A stretch of DNA of 42,961 bases from a virus, in IMG/VR virus record IMGVR_UViG_3300010296_000015, positions 1 to 42,961 of that record, one strand, 5' to 3'. Below the pieces are notes generated by a model. It was not told the DNA's origin, made no database searches, and saw only the letters and a list, made by a program, of their open reading frames with translations. This document shows positions 36,228 through 42,769 of the stretch, in pieces. The position numbers and the translations under genes are program-made. Each line of letters opens with the position of its first letter. Positions within the stretch are counted from its first letter, which is position 1.

Positions 36228-36378
36228 CGACTTCATAAGTTGGTGGGTGAAATGCACAGTATTCATTGAATGTGATCTTCATTTCTTTGTTAGAGAGACC
36301 ACAATTTACAGCTGCTTTCGGCAAATTCCACTTTGCCGAGAACAGCATCTCCATTGATTTGCGTGTTTCTGGTCTCAT
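36199..36378 (-). CDS. Small protein with possible helix-turn-helix, 59 aa
   Basis: Starts with MRPETRKSMEMLFSAKWNL and carries a helix-turn-helix-like stretch from about residue 13 to 40 (KAAVNCGLSNKEMKITFNEY) followed by HPPTYE. Short proteins of this type are scattered through marine T4-like phages, as I recall, without known function. Its ATG overlaps the stop of the basic 45-residue gene (ATGA), and AGGG lies 4 nt upstream of the start. Its 3' end overlaps the start of the 170-residue gene by 29 nt, so three genes are packed with two overlaps. DNA binding is a possibility only. Confidence 0.7.
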   Translation of the reverse strand: MRPETRKSMEMLFSAKWNLPKAAVNCGLSNKEMKITFNEYCAFHPPTYEVDEKTSVRLP

Positions 36379-36512
36379 CGACCCTGACCACGATAACGCT
36401 TCTTGCGACCATTACGAGCACTTGCACCTAAGTGAGTGTTCTTAGACTTACCTTGACGAGTTTTCTTGGGGGAAGAAGGCTTGTAGTTAGAAGTTTTTCC
36501 GTAGAGTGCCAT
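36375..36512 (-). CDS. Very basic 45-aa peptide
   Basis: 45 residues with 8 Lys, 6 Arg and no Asp or Glu (net about +14). Begins MALYGKTSNYKP and ends RNGRKKRYRGQGR. No SD is obvious; it follows the PAAR gene stop by 6 nt. The ATGA overlap with the next gene supports its reality. The composition is that of a nucleic-acid-binding peptide (condensing, ribosomal or RNA-binding type), but no fold is visible. It might bind DNA or act in assembly. Confidence 0.72.
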   Translation of the reverse strand: MALYGKTSNYKPSSPKKTRQGKSKNTHLGASARNGRKKRYRGQGR

Positions 36513-36518
36513 AATTAA

Positions 36519-37091
36519 TTAGTTAGAACAGAGAGTTTCGGAGTTATCTCCTGGTGAAGATCCATTTGGACCTTGTTTGCCCTGTGCACCAGGACCACCA
36601 GCACCGCCAATTGTAGGAAATCCTAAGGTAAAAAGACCAGCAAGAGCTCCAGCAGCAGCGGCAGCAGCGGCAAGAGCAGCAATTGCACTTCCGCCATTAC
36701 ATAATAGCACAGTTGGGGACCCTACGGCAATAACTGATCCGCAACCAACCGAATCTGCAATACCACCAATCGGTTTTCTTACCGCACAAACCTTTGGAGC
36801 AAGTGCTGCTAAGATTGCTTCTGTCTCAGGATCACCTGTTTTGAACGCTGGGAGTGGAACAGCTGGTGCACCAACACCTCCCATAACAGTTGCACACGCT
36901 GCAGCAACGGTTCCAGGGTGGCACATAGGGTTATCACCACAAGGTTTGCAGTGAACAATTCTAATGTCTCCCGTAGAAAGTGGTTGAACCTTGTTGACAA
37001 GTACGTTTGTGATCTGTGCAGGAGCAAAATTTGCGGGTGGCCAACAAGCGTGACCAGAACAAACGCCAGTTTGTAGTGCTAGAGCGGGCAT
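36519..37091 (-). CDS. 5.4: PAAR-type spike-tip protein (gp5.4-like) with Gly-X-Y tail
   Basis: 190 residues; T4 gp5.4 has 97. Cys/His residues cluster at 11-16 (C11, H14, C16), 47-58 (H47, C48, C51, C57, H58) and 66, with TGDIRIVHC and a PTVLLCNGG strand, consistent with a metal-binding PAAR cone that caps the central spike and pierces the envelope. Two extra elements follow: a hydrophobic Ala-rich helix at about 136-158, and six consecutive Gly-X-Y triplets at 162-179 that look collagen-like. The gene lies 1 nt after the 894-residue gene (TAA then A then ATG), the T4 5/5.4 neighbourhood. Confidence 0.85.
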   Translation of the reverse strand: MPALALQTGVCSGHACWPPANFAPAQITNVLVNKVQPLSTGDIRIVHCKPCGDNPMCHPGTVAAACATVMGGVGAPAVPLPAFKTGDPETEAILAALAPKVCAVRKPIGGIADSVGCGSVIAVGSPTVLLCNGGSAIAALAAAAAAAGALAGLFTLGFPTIGGAGGPGAQGKQGPNGSSPGDNSETLCSN

Positions 37092-37092
37092 T

Positions 37093-39777
37093 TTATACGT
37101 ATTTGTGCAAAAATGTGTGGTCGTTGCGTAAATGCTGGAGAATTTCTGTCTCTTTTCTGCCTCTAATCATATTTAGAAGCGTAACACTACCGTCTTCATT
37201 GAGCTCTTTGCCATCATAATGCGCAATTTCGCGAGAATCTTGGTACTCATACGCAGAACCACCTTCATTTCCGAGGAAAAGACGCGCTCTTGCAGTCGCA
37301 GTCACGGTATTTGGAGCAGTAAACACCAAATCTGCCGCACTCAAAGACACATCTGATGGATAAATCATCTGAATTGCCGCTGCAGTGTTGATTTCATAGG
37401 TTCCAGCTGCTACAACGTTGGACATTACAAGGGTATTTGTGAGCAAATCAATGCTAGAGATGGTCAATCCAGCGGTATCTAGACCTTGAATGACCATTCC
37501 TGCCTCAACATCGTCTATAGTTGTATCAAAATTGAACTGATCAATGTGTACACTAGTTGTACCATCAGCAGTAACGGACATAGCAACGCCAGGAACAAGG
37601 CGCAAAACTTCGTTGTACCCAAGTCCACTGCCAGGAGAAGTGATTCTGATACCAACAAATAGCTTCTCGTAGTCATCCATTACCACATTGTATATGGTTT
37701 TGTTACCAGCAATCAAATCTCCAGTACCAGTGACAACAGGATCTGGTGGACTGATGGATACATCTGGTTCTTGGACATAACCAGAACCACGTTTTTCAAT
37801 ATCAAAACCAACTACACGACCTCCAGATACCTGTGGGTGAACAACAGGAAGCGTTCCATTCTCCAAATCTGGTTCGCTAAACGTGACAGTCGGATCATTT
37901 AAGTATCCAAAACCAATATTGATAGCTTGCATTTCGGAAATGCCCCTACCAACAATCTCATAATTGTTCAATTCAACATAACCATACTCAGGAAATTCCT
38001 TGGCGTCATAATCAAACACAATCATTTGTTCATCAGAAGGGTTTATAAACTCTTTGATCTCTGCAACTTCAACCTCTCCACTAGGATTACCCTGGTTTTC
38101 CACAACCTCTTTTAAGTTGTCGCGGTGAGTTGACCAGTTCGACTCTACTGTGTGGTTGGTATTAAAGGTTTTGACAATTGTCATACCATAAGTGGGGTTA
38201 GGAAGCTGTTGCTCAGTTTCAGTGGTAGTTTCCTCACCTGTTTCGGGATCTGTAGTAGTTTCCGAAACAAGACCTGTATAATATGGTGTTGTACAAACCC
38301 AAGTACCAGTAATTGTATATGAAAAAACTTTTTCACCATCACTGTGTGGTTTATAGTTAAACACACTCCATTTGATCTTTTCGCCTGGAGGTGGAACAGA
38401 TCTAAAGGAATGAGTACACCATTCTTGCTGAATTTCGATATATGAATTTGAGGGTACAATTGTACCAATGTCATTCATTGCTCGATCCATAAAGTCAGTT
38501 GCCGCAATTGCATAATCAAATGCAGTTCCCACAGAACAGAAGTACGTCTTTGACTTCCTATACATCTCGCTGCTATCTTGATATGCTGGTTCAAGCTTCT
38601 TATCAGTAATCTCTTCAGTGTCAACGGTATTATTAATAATATCGTAATAATGTTCTTCTACATTAGCAGGTTCGGTTAATGCTTCTACTTTCTCTTTAAA
38701 ATCTTTGGCGGACTCAAAAAATCCACAGGCAGTCGTATTGAAGAAGTTGTTCGCTGCAACCTTAAGGTCATTCTCCAATTTAACGTTCTTTTTATTTGTA
38801 AGCTTTAATGGATCACCAGTCTGTTCTTTTGTAAGTGTTGCTTCTCTACCTAATAAAGGTTCCGCCCTATAGACACCAGTATTGACAGAAATAGGCCAAG
38901 TTGATTCCCTACTGCAAGCAATCTCAGTTGCTCCCCATACATCTTGATGAGCAGCTGCAACACTATCGGTAAAATCTCCCAATAAGCATTCAACGTTACT
39001 ACCTTCACCAAACATTTTATCCCATCCAGGATTACTGTCAGGGTACTCGGCAATCGGTCCACAAACGTCCAGGAGGGTGTCGCATTTAGGTGCTAGGTAC
39101 TTCGTGTAGCAAACCTTCTTAGGATAGGCATAGAACCCGCTCAGAGACCCTATAATGACATTCTGTGTTGCGATATTACCAGGACCCGTATTTGGTAATC
39201 CAGTTGTCGGATCAGTACCATAGTCAATCGGCAGTCCTGTATCAGGATCCGTACCTAGATCTAAAATACCTGTAGTATCTTGCCACCCTGCAATACAATC
39301 GGCGGTCGCCCCGCTATCAGACCCTGTAACTGTTCCACCAGGGAAATTACCAGATGCTGAACCTTCCTCAAACTCGATAATATGCAGAGCATTGCTTTCA
39401 CGATACTGGTGCCAGTCTTTAACAATTGCTGTGCCACCCTCACTACTCGTAACAGTCTCCCCAGGTTTGAAAGCTGCTGAAGGATTACGCACTGAACAAC
39501 GCTCGGTATTGCTATCGCAAACCCACATCGTATAATATTGCTCTTCCCCAGTAACTTCAATACTGACTGGGATGTACACTTGACAATTGTCATCCTCACC
39601 TTGAGAACCTAATGGCACCAATTCAAACAAATACTCGAAGTAATTTTCATCCTCATTAGAACCTAAAGAAGGTACACCCTCTGTCAAAAAGAAAAACCTC
39701 CCCCCTCCAAACGGTGACCCGTAGGGGGAAGATATAACTAGTCCTTCTTCTGGTCCTGCTCCTTGGTGATTTGACAT
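37093..39777 (-). CDS. Cys-rich structural protein in gp5 position, 894 aa
   Basis: It precedes the PAAR tip gene, where T4 has gene 5 (hub spike lysozyme). I see no lysozyme motif and no clear OB-fold, so gp5 equivalence is only positional. The N-terminal 500 residues contain more than a dozen Cys (for example WVCDSNTERC and KKVCYTKYLAPKC); the rest has none. Two DPxTGLP repeats lie near residue 180-200, and a DPETGEETTTETEQQ linker near 515. Near 640-690 are two copies of a G-x-G-Y-x-x-x-P-x-V-x-I module shared with the giant wedge protein. The C-terminus ends MIRGRKETEILQHLRNDHTF. The start overlaps the previous stop (TAATG). Structural role likely; a hub-associated role is inferred. Confidence 0.82.
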   Translation of the reverse strand: MSNHQGAGPEEGLVISSPYGSPFGGGRFFFLTEGVPSLGSNEDENYFEYLFELVPLGSQGEDDNCQVYIPVSIEVTGEEQYYTMWVCDSNTERCSVRNPSAAFKPGETVTSSEGGTAIVKDWHQYRESNALHIIEFEEGSASGNFPGGTVTGSDSGATADCIAGWQDTTGILDLGTDPDTGLPIDYGTDPTTGLPNTGPGNIATQNVIIGSLSGFYAYPKKVCYTKYLAPKCDTLLDVCGPIAEYPDSNPGWDKMFGEGSNVECLLGDFTDSVAAAHQDVWGATEIACSRESTWPISVNTGVYRAEPLLGREATLTKEQTGDPLKLTNKKNVKLENDLKVAANNFFNTTACGFFESAKDFKEKVEALTEPANVEEHYYDIINNTVDTEEITDKKLEPAYQDSSEMYRKSKTYFCSVGTAFDYAIAATDFMDRAMNDIGTIVPSNSYIEIQQEWCTHSFRSVPPPGEKIKWSVFNYKPHSDGEKVFSYTITGTWVCTTPYYTGLVSETTTDPETGEETTTETEQQLPNPTYGMTIVKTFNTNHTVESNWSTHRDNLKEVVENQGNPSGEVEVAEIKEFINPSDEQMIVFDYDAKEFPEYGYVELNNYEIVGRGISEMQAINIGFGYLNDPTVTFSEPDLENGTLPVVHPQVSGGRVVGFDIEKRGSGYVQEPDVSISPPDPVVTGTGDLIAGNKTIYNVVMDDYEKLFVGIRITSPGSGLGYNEVLRLVPGVAMSVTADGTTSVHIDQFNFDTTIDDVEAGMVIQGLDTAGLTISSIDLLTNTLVMSNVVAAGTYEINTAAAIQMIYPSDVSLSAADLVFTAPNTVTATARARLFLGNEGGSAYEYQDSREIAHYDGKELNEDGSVTLLNMIRGRKETEILQHLRNDHTFLHKYV

Positions 39778-39998
39778 TACATTCCGAGTTCTTGTCTAAG
39801 CTCAATCGCTAATAACCTACTTTCTACATCATCCAAATACGTCGCTAACTTTTCGTGTTGCGTACGCCCTGGACGACGGTACATAAAATTCAACGAAGTT
39901 GGAACCTTTTGTAATTCCTCTTCTAAATGTGCTACTCGCTCCTCTAAAGCTTTCACATATTCTTCAATTGTTAGGGTTGACTTTGACGACTCTTGCAT
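39777..39998 (-). CDS. Coiled-coil protein, 73 aa
   Basis: Heptad-like helix at residues 8-32 (TIEEYVKALEERVAHLEEEL) and a second near 47-70 (ATYLDDVESRLLAIEL), joined by a PTSLNFMYRRPGR linker: a helical hairpin or dimer. No SD is visible at 39998 and the start overlaps the upstream gene by 35 nt. The stop overlaps the next start (TAATG), consistent with coupled translation. Possibly an assembly chaperone or scaffold for the 894-residue protein; this is inference from size, coiled coil and position. Confidence 0.72.
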   Translation of the reverse strand: MQESSKSTLTIEEYVKALEERVAHLEEELQKVPTSLNFMYRRPGRTQHEKLATYLDDVESRLLAIELRQELGM

Positions 39999-40173
39999 TT
40001 GGTTTCGTTTTTTGGATGGTACTCAGGTTCTTCTCTGCGGTTTCCAAAGACCTGAAATGATGGGCACTATCAGGATCAGAACTCCACTTGGAATCCTTTG
40101 TCCAATATATCATACCCTTCACAAAATTTCCATTGTGGGGCGCTGCAATCGTCCAATACTCTTTACGTGCCAT
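39964..40173 (-). CDS. Unknown small protein, 69 aa, first gene of operon
   Basis: 69 residues beginning MARKEYWTIAAPHNGNFVKG with a Lys-rich end (TKPNARVVKVNPNN). No domain recognised. AAGG lies about 12 nt upstream, a weak site. It is the first gene after the 179-base non-coding region carrying a CTAAATA box and appears to lead the operon that continues to the spike-tip protein. Confidence 0.65.
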   Translation of the reverse strand: MARKEYWTIAAPHNGNFVKGMIYWTKDSKWSSDPDSAHHFRSLETAEKNLSTIQKTKPNARVVKVNPNN

Positions 40174-40229
40174 ATCGAAAAAACCTTAAGGGGCGAAAAA
40201 TTCTAGAAAAAAATTTTTTGTTCTTTAGA

Positions 40230-40236
40230 TATTTAG
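40230..40236 (-). promoter_or_regulatory. Late promoter-like box CTAAATA
   Basis: Minus-strand CTAAATA within ATCTAAATATC lies 56 nt before the ATG at 40173. It differs from TATAAATA but is the best candidate to start the structural operon, in the only sizeable non-coding stretch of the window (40174-40352). A 12-nt palindrome AAAAAATTTTTT also lies in this leader; I see no function for it. Confidence 0.35.
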
Positions 40237-40287
40237 ATGTCGAAAATGGTTCGTTATAGATTGCGCTTGGCGAATTCTCTATACAAA

Positions 40288-40320
40288 CGCCCCCCCTTAA
40301 TTAACAGTCAAGAGGGGGCG
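40288..40320 (-). terminator. GC-rich hairpin after the 75-aa gene
   Basis: CGCCCCC (40320-40314 on the minus strand) pairs with GGGGGCG (40294-40288) across a 19-nt loop containing TTAATTAA, followed by TTTG. It follows the stop of the 75-residue gene at 40353 and marks the end of the small-gene block. The U-tract is short, so this is a weaker terminator candidate than the one at 35702. Confidence 0.5.
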
Positions 40321-40352
40321 CTGTCTTATACTAACTGTGAGGTGAGTTAGTG

Positions 40353-40580
40353 TTACTTAGTGGCAACACCAAAGACTAGATCAGCGATGGCGTTAGTGTT
40401 AGCATCAGAGCGGCACCAGCGAATCGGTTCGCCTTGGTTGGGGCAGCGCCAGATGATGCACTCCTCGCCCCACGCTTGTGCCAGGCGGAAGGCGTGGTTG
40501 ATGTCGGTTGCCCAGTCGCAACCCCACTGATCGAAGGATGACCAGGAGGCGGGTTGGACAGCGAAGGAAGCGGTGAGCAT
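40353..40580 (-). CDS. Unknown early-type small protein, 75 aa
   Basis: 75 residues: Trp- and Cys-containing (Cys 21, 41, 46 and 56), with DWATDINHAFRLAQAWGEEC followed by WRCPNQGEPIRWCRS. No domain recognised. There is no SD; the leader has CAAAC 8 nt before the ATG as in the neighbouring small genes. The last of the small-gene group, ending in the hairpin at 40288-40320. Function unknown; an early host-takeover role is possible only from context. Confidence 0.72.
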   Translation of the reverse strand: MLTASFAVQPASWSSFDQWGCDWATDINHAFRLAQAWGEECIIWRCPNQGEPIRWCRSDANTNAIADLVFGVATK

Positions 40581-40603
40581 TGGTCGTTTGCGTTGATGTG
40601 ATT

Positions 40604-40644
40604 AGTCTACAGGGTCAGGCGGCGATGGCAGACCCCATATGGAC
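40604..40644 (-). promoter_or_regulatory. Weak copy of the repeated early promoter cassette
   Basis: GTCCAT box at 40639-40644 and a -10-like TAGACT at 40604-40609, 29 nt apart, then a 23-nt leader to the ATG at 40580 with CAAAC. One base shorter and with a poorer -10 than the five good copies, and the box lies within the upstream gene. Confidence 0.45.
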
Positions 40645-40785
40645 AGTCTGCAGATTGACCTCTGCCCAATCGTATTCTTGCCTCAGTTCATCACGCTTGG
40701 CAATGGCGGCAGACTTGCAGTCCCACAGGGAGCAGTGGTCGTCGCTCTCGTAGAAATCGCCAGCGGTGACAACGTAGACTTGCAT
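40615..40785 (-). CDS. Unknown early-type small protein, 56 aa
   Basis: Starts MQVYVVTAGDFYESDDH, then DCKSAAIAKRDELRQEYDWA. The MxVYVVT opening followed by an Ala-rich helix recalls small phage proteins of a strand-helix-strand type, but I cannot name the family. A weak similarity in layout to the 55-residue protein at 42602-42769 (VYV, Tyr-Glu-Ser, later EY/EF) is visible and may be ancient duplication. No SD; CAAAC lies 6 nt before the ATG. Function unknown. Confidence 0.68.
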   Translation of the reverse strand: MQVYVVTAGDFYESDDHCSLWDCKSAAIAKRDELRQEYDWAEVNLQTVHMGSAIAA

Positions 40786-40808
40786 CGGTTCGTTTGTGTG
40801 TTGAGAGT

Positions 40809-40814
40809 ATCCTA
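40809..40814 (-). promoter_or_regulatory. -10-like box of a degenerate cassette
   Basis: TAGGAT on the minus strand, 23 nt before the ATG at 40785, with the CAAAC-containing leader seen in other copies. There is no GTCCAC box 30 nt upstream, where a coding region lies, so this copy is the least convincing of the seven. Confidence 0.35.
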
Positions 40815-40827
40815 GACGGTCTGCCGC

Positions 40828-40995
40828 TCAGTCGCGGTCGCTGATGTTCCAGACTCCCCACTGTCCACCATTGGCGTGAGCGTCGCGGGTCTCGATTGCC
40901 TGCAGACGCTGGGCGCTGGTGTACTGACTCCAGAGGGAGAGGTCGGTGCTAGCGTAGCAGTCGTTCCAGATCTGGTTCGCTTGATCGATGGTCAT
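40828..40995 (-). CDS. Unknown early-type small protein, 55 aa
   Basis: 55 residues starting MTIDQANQIWNDCYASTDLS. The start at 40995 is chosen because it lies 22 nt after the TACAAT -10 box; an in-frame ATG at 41019 overlaps that box and could not be on the transcript. A helix with AQRLQAIETRDAHA precedes a GGQWGVWN end. No domain recognised. The gene follows the nuclease-like gene through a full promoter cassette and has CAAAC in its leader. Confidence 0.7.
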   Translation of the reverse strand: MTIDQANQIWNDCYASTDLSLWSQYTSAQRLQAIETRDAHANGGQWGVWNISDRD

Positions 40996-41017
40996 TTGCT
41001 TTGTTTGAACTGAGGTC

Positions 41018-41059
41018 ATTGTAGACCCCAGGAGGGGGGGTCTGGGGTATGTAGTGGAC
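41018..41059 (-). promoter_or_regulatory. Early promoter cassette with stem-loop, copy E
   Basis: GTCCAC box (41054-41059) and TACAAT (41018-41023) are exactly 30 nt apart. Between them, ACCCCAG and CTGGGGT form a perfect 7-bp stem with a 10-nt loop. The leader to the ATG at 40995 is 22 nt with CAAAC and no SD. No TTGACA is seen at the usual -35 distance. Confidence 0.72.
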
Positions 41060-41072
41060 AGTCCCTGAGCTG

Positions 41073-41588
41073 TCACACCAGGCGACGCCCGTGCTTCTTG
41101 ATCTCACCAGCAGAGAGGGTGACCCCGATGCGGGGGTCCTTTGCTTTGCCGTTGCGCTTGGTGGCATACTGCTTCTGTGCCTTGGGCAGCAGCAGGGAAA
41201 GCACGGTGTCAGAATCCAGAACCCAGACCTCTGCCACGTCGCTGCCCTCATAGCGAGCGTAGAAGTGCTGGGGGTAGCACCCGATCTTATGCTCGATCAA
41301 GTATGCTTCCTGATCCTCCCAGGTGGGTTGCACGCTGATGCCGTTATAGGTGGCGCTGATCGTCTTGCCAATGGTGCTCTTGTATTCTACAGGGGTGCCA
41401 TCGGGCAGGTAGGCATCGGCACCGCTGTAGGTATCAGCGACGGTGTGCCCCAGCAGGCACGCCATATGGATCTCACGAGACCGAGCATAGGACATCGGGT
41501 CGCCTGCGTTCATCTCCTCTGCTGCAGCATAGAGAGCAGCGAAGGCGTCTAGGTAGCGTTGCTGGGCAGTGGTGAGGGTCGCTTGCAT
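41073..41588 (-). CDS. Candidate PD-(D/E)XK nuclease-like protein, 171 aa
   Basis: The start at 41588 lies 21 nt after the TATAAT box; an earlier in-frame ATG at 41633 lies upstream of that box. The protein contains SREIHMACLLG (possible Glu-bearing helix), then GADAYLPDGTPVEYKSTIG, which fits the D ... ExK active-site arrangement of restriction-type nucleases (Asp in GAD, Glu-Tyr-Lys). The later QHFYARYEGSDVAEVWVLDS stretch fits the beta strands after the core. The C-terminus is basic (KKHGRRLV). The fold and site are inferred from pattern only; degradation of host DNA would be a reasonable early role. Larger than its neighbours and with the same promoter cassette. Confidence 0.65.
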   Translation of the reverse strand: MQATLTTAQQRYLDAFAALYAAAEEMNAGDPMSYARSREIHMACLLGHTVADTYSGADAYLPDGTPVEYKSTIGKTISATYNGISVQPTWEDQEAYLIEHKIGCYPQHFYARYEGSDVAEVWVLDSDTVLSLLLPKAQKQYATKRNGKAKDPRIGVTLSAGEIKKHGRRLV

Positions 41589-41609
41589 TGGTTGTTTGCT
41601 GTTGAGACT

Positions 41610-41651
41610 ATTATAGGCACAGGGTGGGGGCATCCCTGCCCCCTGGTGGAC
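41610..41651 (-). promoter_or_regulatory. Early promoter cassette with stem-loop, copy D
   Basis: GTCCAC (41646-41651) and TATAAT (41610-41615) are exactly 30 nt apart. Between them GGGGGCAGGGATGCCCCC forms a perfect 7-bp stem with a GGGA tetraloop, and CCCTGTGCC touches the -10 box. The leader to the ATG at 41588 is 21 nt with CAAAC. Confidence 0.75.
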
Positions 41652-41654
41652 AGT

Positions 41655-41867
41655 TCAGAGATCGGACAGCATCTCATCCAGAGCAGCGGTGTCGATCCTA
41701 CCATCCATCCAGCGAGCACCGTCAGGGGTCATCTGCCCCCACATCATCTCCAGACGGGGGATGAGGCGATCATAGGAGTCGTAACGCTGGGCGACCTTGT
41801 AGGTCGTCTCATCGTTTTGGATCCACAGGGCGACATTCCAGGTCTCCCAGTTTGCCCATCCGTTCAT
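41655..41867 (-). CDS. NYETWNV-type small protein, 70 aa
   Basis: Begins MNGWANWETWNVALWIQNDE, a close match to the NYETWNVALWINNDE signature of a small-protein family frequent in cyanophages and some archaeal and bacterial genomes (listed, to my recollection, as DUF7249). The family core TPDGxxWxDxxID is also present (TPDGARWMDGRIDTAAL). Function unknown. The start at 41867 is preferred over ATGs at 41900 and 41909, which overlap or lie upstream of the -10 box. GGAG lies 9 nt upstream, so this gene is the only one of the group with an SD-like site. Confidence 0.8.
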   Translation of the reverse strand: MNGWANWETWNVALWIQNDETTYKVAQRYDSYDRLIPRLEMMWGQMTPDGARWMDGRIDTAALDEMLSDL

Positions 41868-41898
41868 CGTTTGATCTCCGTTTGTTTGGTATGCAACC

Positions 41899-41940
41899 AT
41901 TATAGGCACGGGTCAGACCCGTTTGGTGACAGCTGTGGAC
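41899..41940 (-). promoter_or_regulatory. Early promoter cassette with stem-loop, copy C
   Basis: GTCCAC (41935-41940) and TATAAT (41899-41904) are exactly 30 nt apart. Between them ACGGGT, CTG and ACCCGT form a hairpin, followed by GTGCC before the -10 box. The leader to the ATG at 41867 is 31 nt, longer than in other copies, with two CAAAC motifs and a GGAG. Confidence 0.72.
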
Positions 41941-41943
41941 AGT

Positions 41944-42147
41944 TCAGCGATTGTCATAGGGACCGCCTAGGGGGCGAGCAGTCTCGGGTTTAATGATCGA
42001 AGCAACAGACCGCAGACCGTTACTAGCAGACAACTGAACACCCTCACGAACCTCACCGTTAGCGACGACCACACCAGCAGCGAAGGCGGCACCATAGGAC
42101 AGAATCTTGAGCATAGGAAGGCGGCGAAGGGACTTGTGCAGTTTCAT
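41944..42147 (-). CDS. Small membrane-anchored protein, 67 aa
   Basis: A positively charged start (MKLHKSLRRLPMLK) is followed by one hydrophobic segment at about residues 14-30 (ILSYGAAFAAGVVVANG) and a polar tail. This predicts a single-pass inner-membrane or thylakoid-membrane protein; the positive start suggests the N-terminus inside. The stop lies just upstream of the GTCCAC box of copy C. It starts 9 nt after the stop of the acidic 64-residue gene, so it appears to be transcribed with it. It might act on the host membrane, but no holin features beyond one helix are seen. Confidence 0.65.
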   Translation of the reverse strand: MKLHKSLRRLPMLKILSYGAAFAAGVVVANGEVREGVQLSASNGLRSVASIIKPETARPLGGPYDNR

Positions 42148-42156
42148 TGTAGCAGA

Positions 42157-42351
42157 TCAGAGGGCGCTTTCGATCGCCGCTAGGATGGCGGCAGGGTCAT
42201 CCATATCACTGCTCACGTCGTCACGATCAAACAATGCATCCTCAATCAGAGAATCCAGAGCATCATCACGATCGAAAGAATCAGAATCGAAGTTCATTGT
42301 CCAGGCGTTGTTTGAAGAGGGAGAGTAGAACGTAGACTGAGAGAATGCCAT
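42157..42351 (-). CDS. Very acidic small protein, 64 aa
   Basis: The ATG at 42351 overlaps the stop of the previous gene (TGATG), so coupled translation is likely; an ATG at 42297 (CAAAC about 15 nt upstream) is an alternative that removes 18 residues. Residues 20-55 are dominated by Asp, with two FDRDD copies (FDRDDALDSLIEDAL and FDRDDVSSDMDDP). The acidic, repeat-like layout recalls DNA-mimic or inhibitor proteins encoded by phages, but that is speculation. A helical C-terminus (AAILAAIESAL) follows. Confidence 0.65.
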   Translation of the reverse strand: MAFSQSTFYSPSSNNAWTMNFDSDSFDRDDALDSLIEDALFDRDDVSSDMDDPAAILAAIESAL

Positions 42352-42524
42352 CAGTAGTTGTTGTGGTAATCGTAGTGTTGTTCTAGGATGCACCACTCAG
42401 CATTGCTGAGATAGCACCAACCGCATTGATCTAGAACCCAGTCTACAGTTTCAATGAAGGAAGGTTGCATCTCATTGATGAAACATCCGAGGGATTCGAG
42501 ACAAGAACCGAAGGGGTCACTCAT
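42351..42524 (-). CDS. Unknown early-type small protein, 57 aa
   Basis: Starts MSDPFGSCLESLGCFINEMQ and has five Cys (8, 14, 34, 37, 45) with a C-x-x-x-x-x-C and a CGWC pair, suggesting a possible metal or disulfide site. No domain recognised. The start at 42524 lies 22 nt after the TATAAT box; an in-frame ATG at 42548 overlaps that box. Its leader is nearly identical to that of the 55-residue gene at 40995. Confidence 0.7.
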   Translation of the reverse strand: MSDPFGSCLESLGCFINEMQPSFIETVDWVLDQCGWCYLSNAEWCILEQHYDYHNNY

Positions 42525-42546
42525 TGCGTTTGTTTGAACTGAAGTC

Positions 42547-42588
42547 ATTATAGGCACAGGGTGGAGGGGATTGGGGGCATCAGTGGAC
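42547..42588 (-). promoter_or_regulatory. Early promoter cassette, copy B
   Basis: GTCCAC (42583-42588) and TATAAT (42547-42552) are exactly 30 nt apart; CCCTGTGCC touches the -10 box. A G-rich tract before the GTCCAC box can pair with CCCCC after it, placing the box in a hairpin loop, unlike other copies. Leader 22 nt to the ATG at 42524, with CAAAC and no SD. Confidence 0.72.
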
Positions 42589-42601
42589 ACCCCCTAGACT
42601 G

Positions 42602-42769
42602 TCACACACCGCCGTTGGTGTAGTCTCCCAGGATCATACCGTTCTGGCGGACCTGAGCGTATCCGAACTCCTCGGACAGATCAAGGCACAGCATCCAGGC
42701 ACGATCGAGATCAGAGGTGGACTCGGACTCGTAGGGAGCAGAGGGGACGTAGACTTCGAAGCGGTTCAT
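42602..42769 (-). CDS. Unknown early-type small protein, 55 aa
   Basis: Starts MNRFEVYVPSAPYESESTSD with a helix (DRAWMLCLDLSEEFGYA) and a Gly-Asn end (DYTNGGV). The start at 42769 is 21 nt after TATAAT; an in-frame ATG at 42784 would give a nearly leaderless mRNA and lies where transcription should begin. Function unknown. It is weakly reminiscent of the 56-residue protein at 40615-40785. Confidence 0.7.
   Translation of the reverse strand: MNRFEVYVPSAPYESESTSDLDRAWMLCLDLSEEFGYAQVRQNGMILGDYTNGGV

Noticed and set aside
37093-39777. Calling the 894-aa protein gp5 lysozyme
   Set aside because: The position fits, but I see neither a lysozyme catalytic motif nor a clear spike beta-helix repeat, so only a positional note is given.
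40195-40225. AT-rich palindrome as a replication origin
   Set aside because: A single 12-nt A/T palindrome without repeats or iterons is common in leaders and is not evidence of an origin.
42524-42590. Longer start for the 57-aa gene (in-frame ATGs at 42548 and 42590)
   Set aside because: The nearer ATG overlaps the TATAAT box and the farther one is upstream of it, so neither would be on the transcript.
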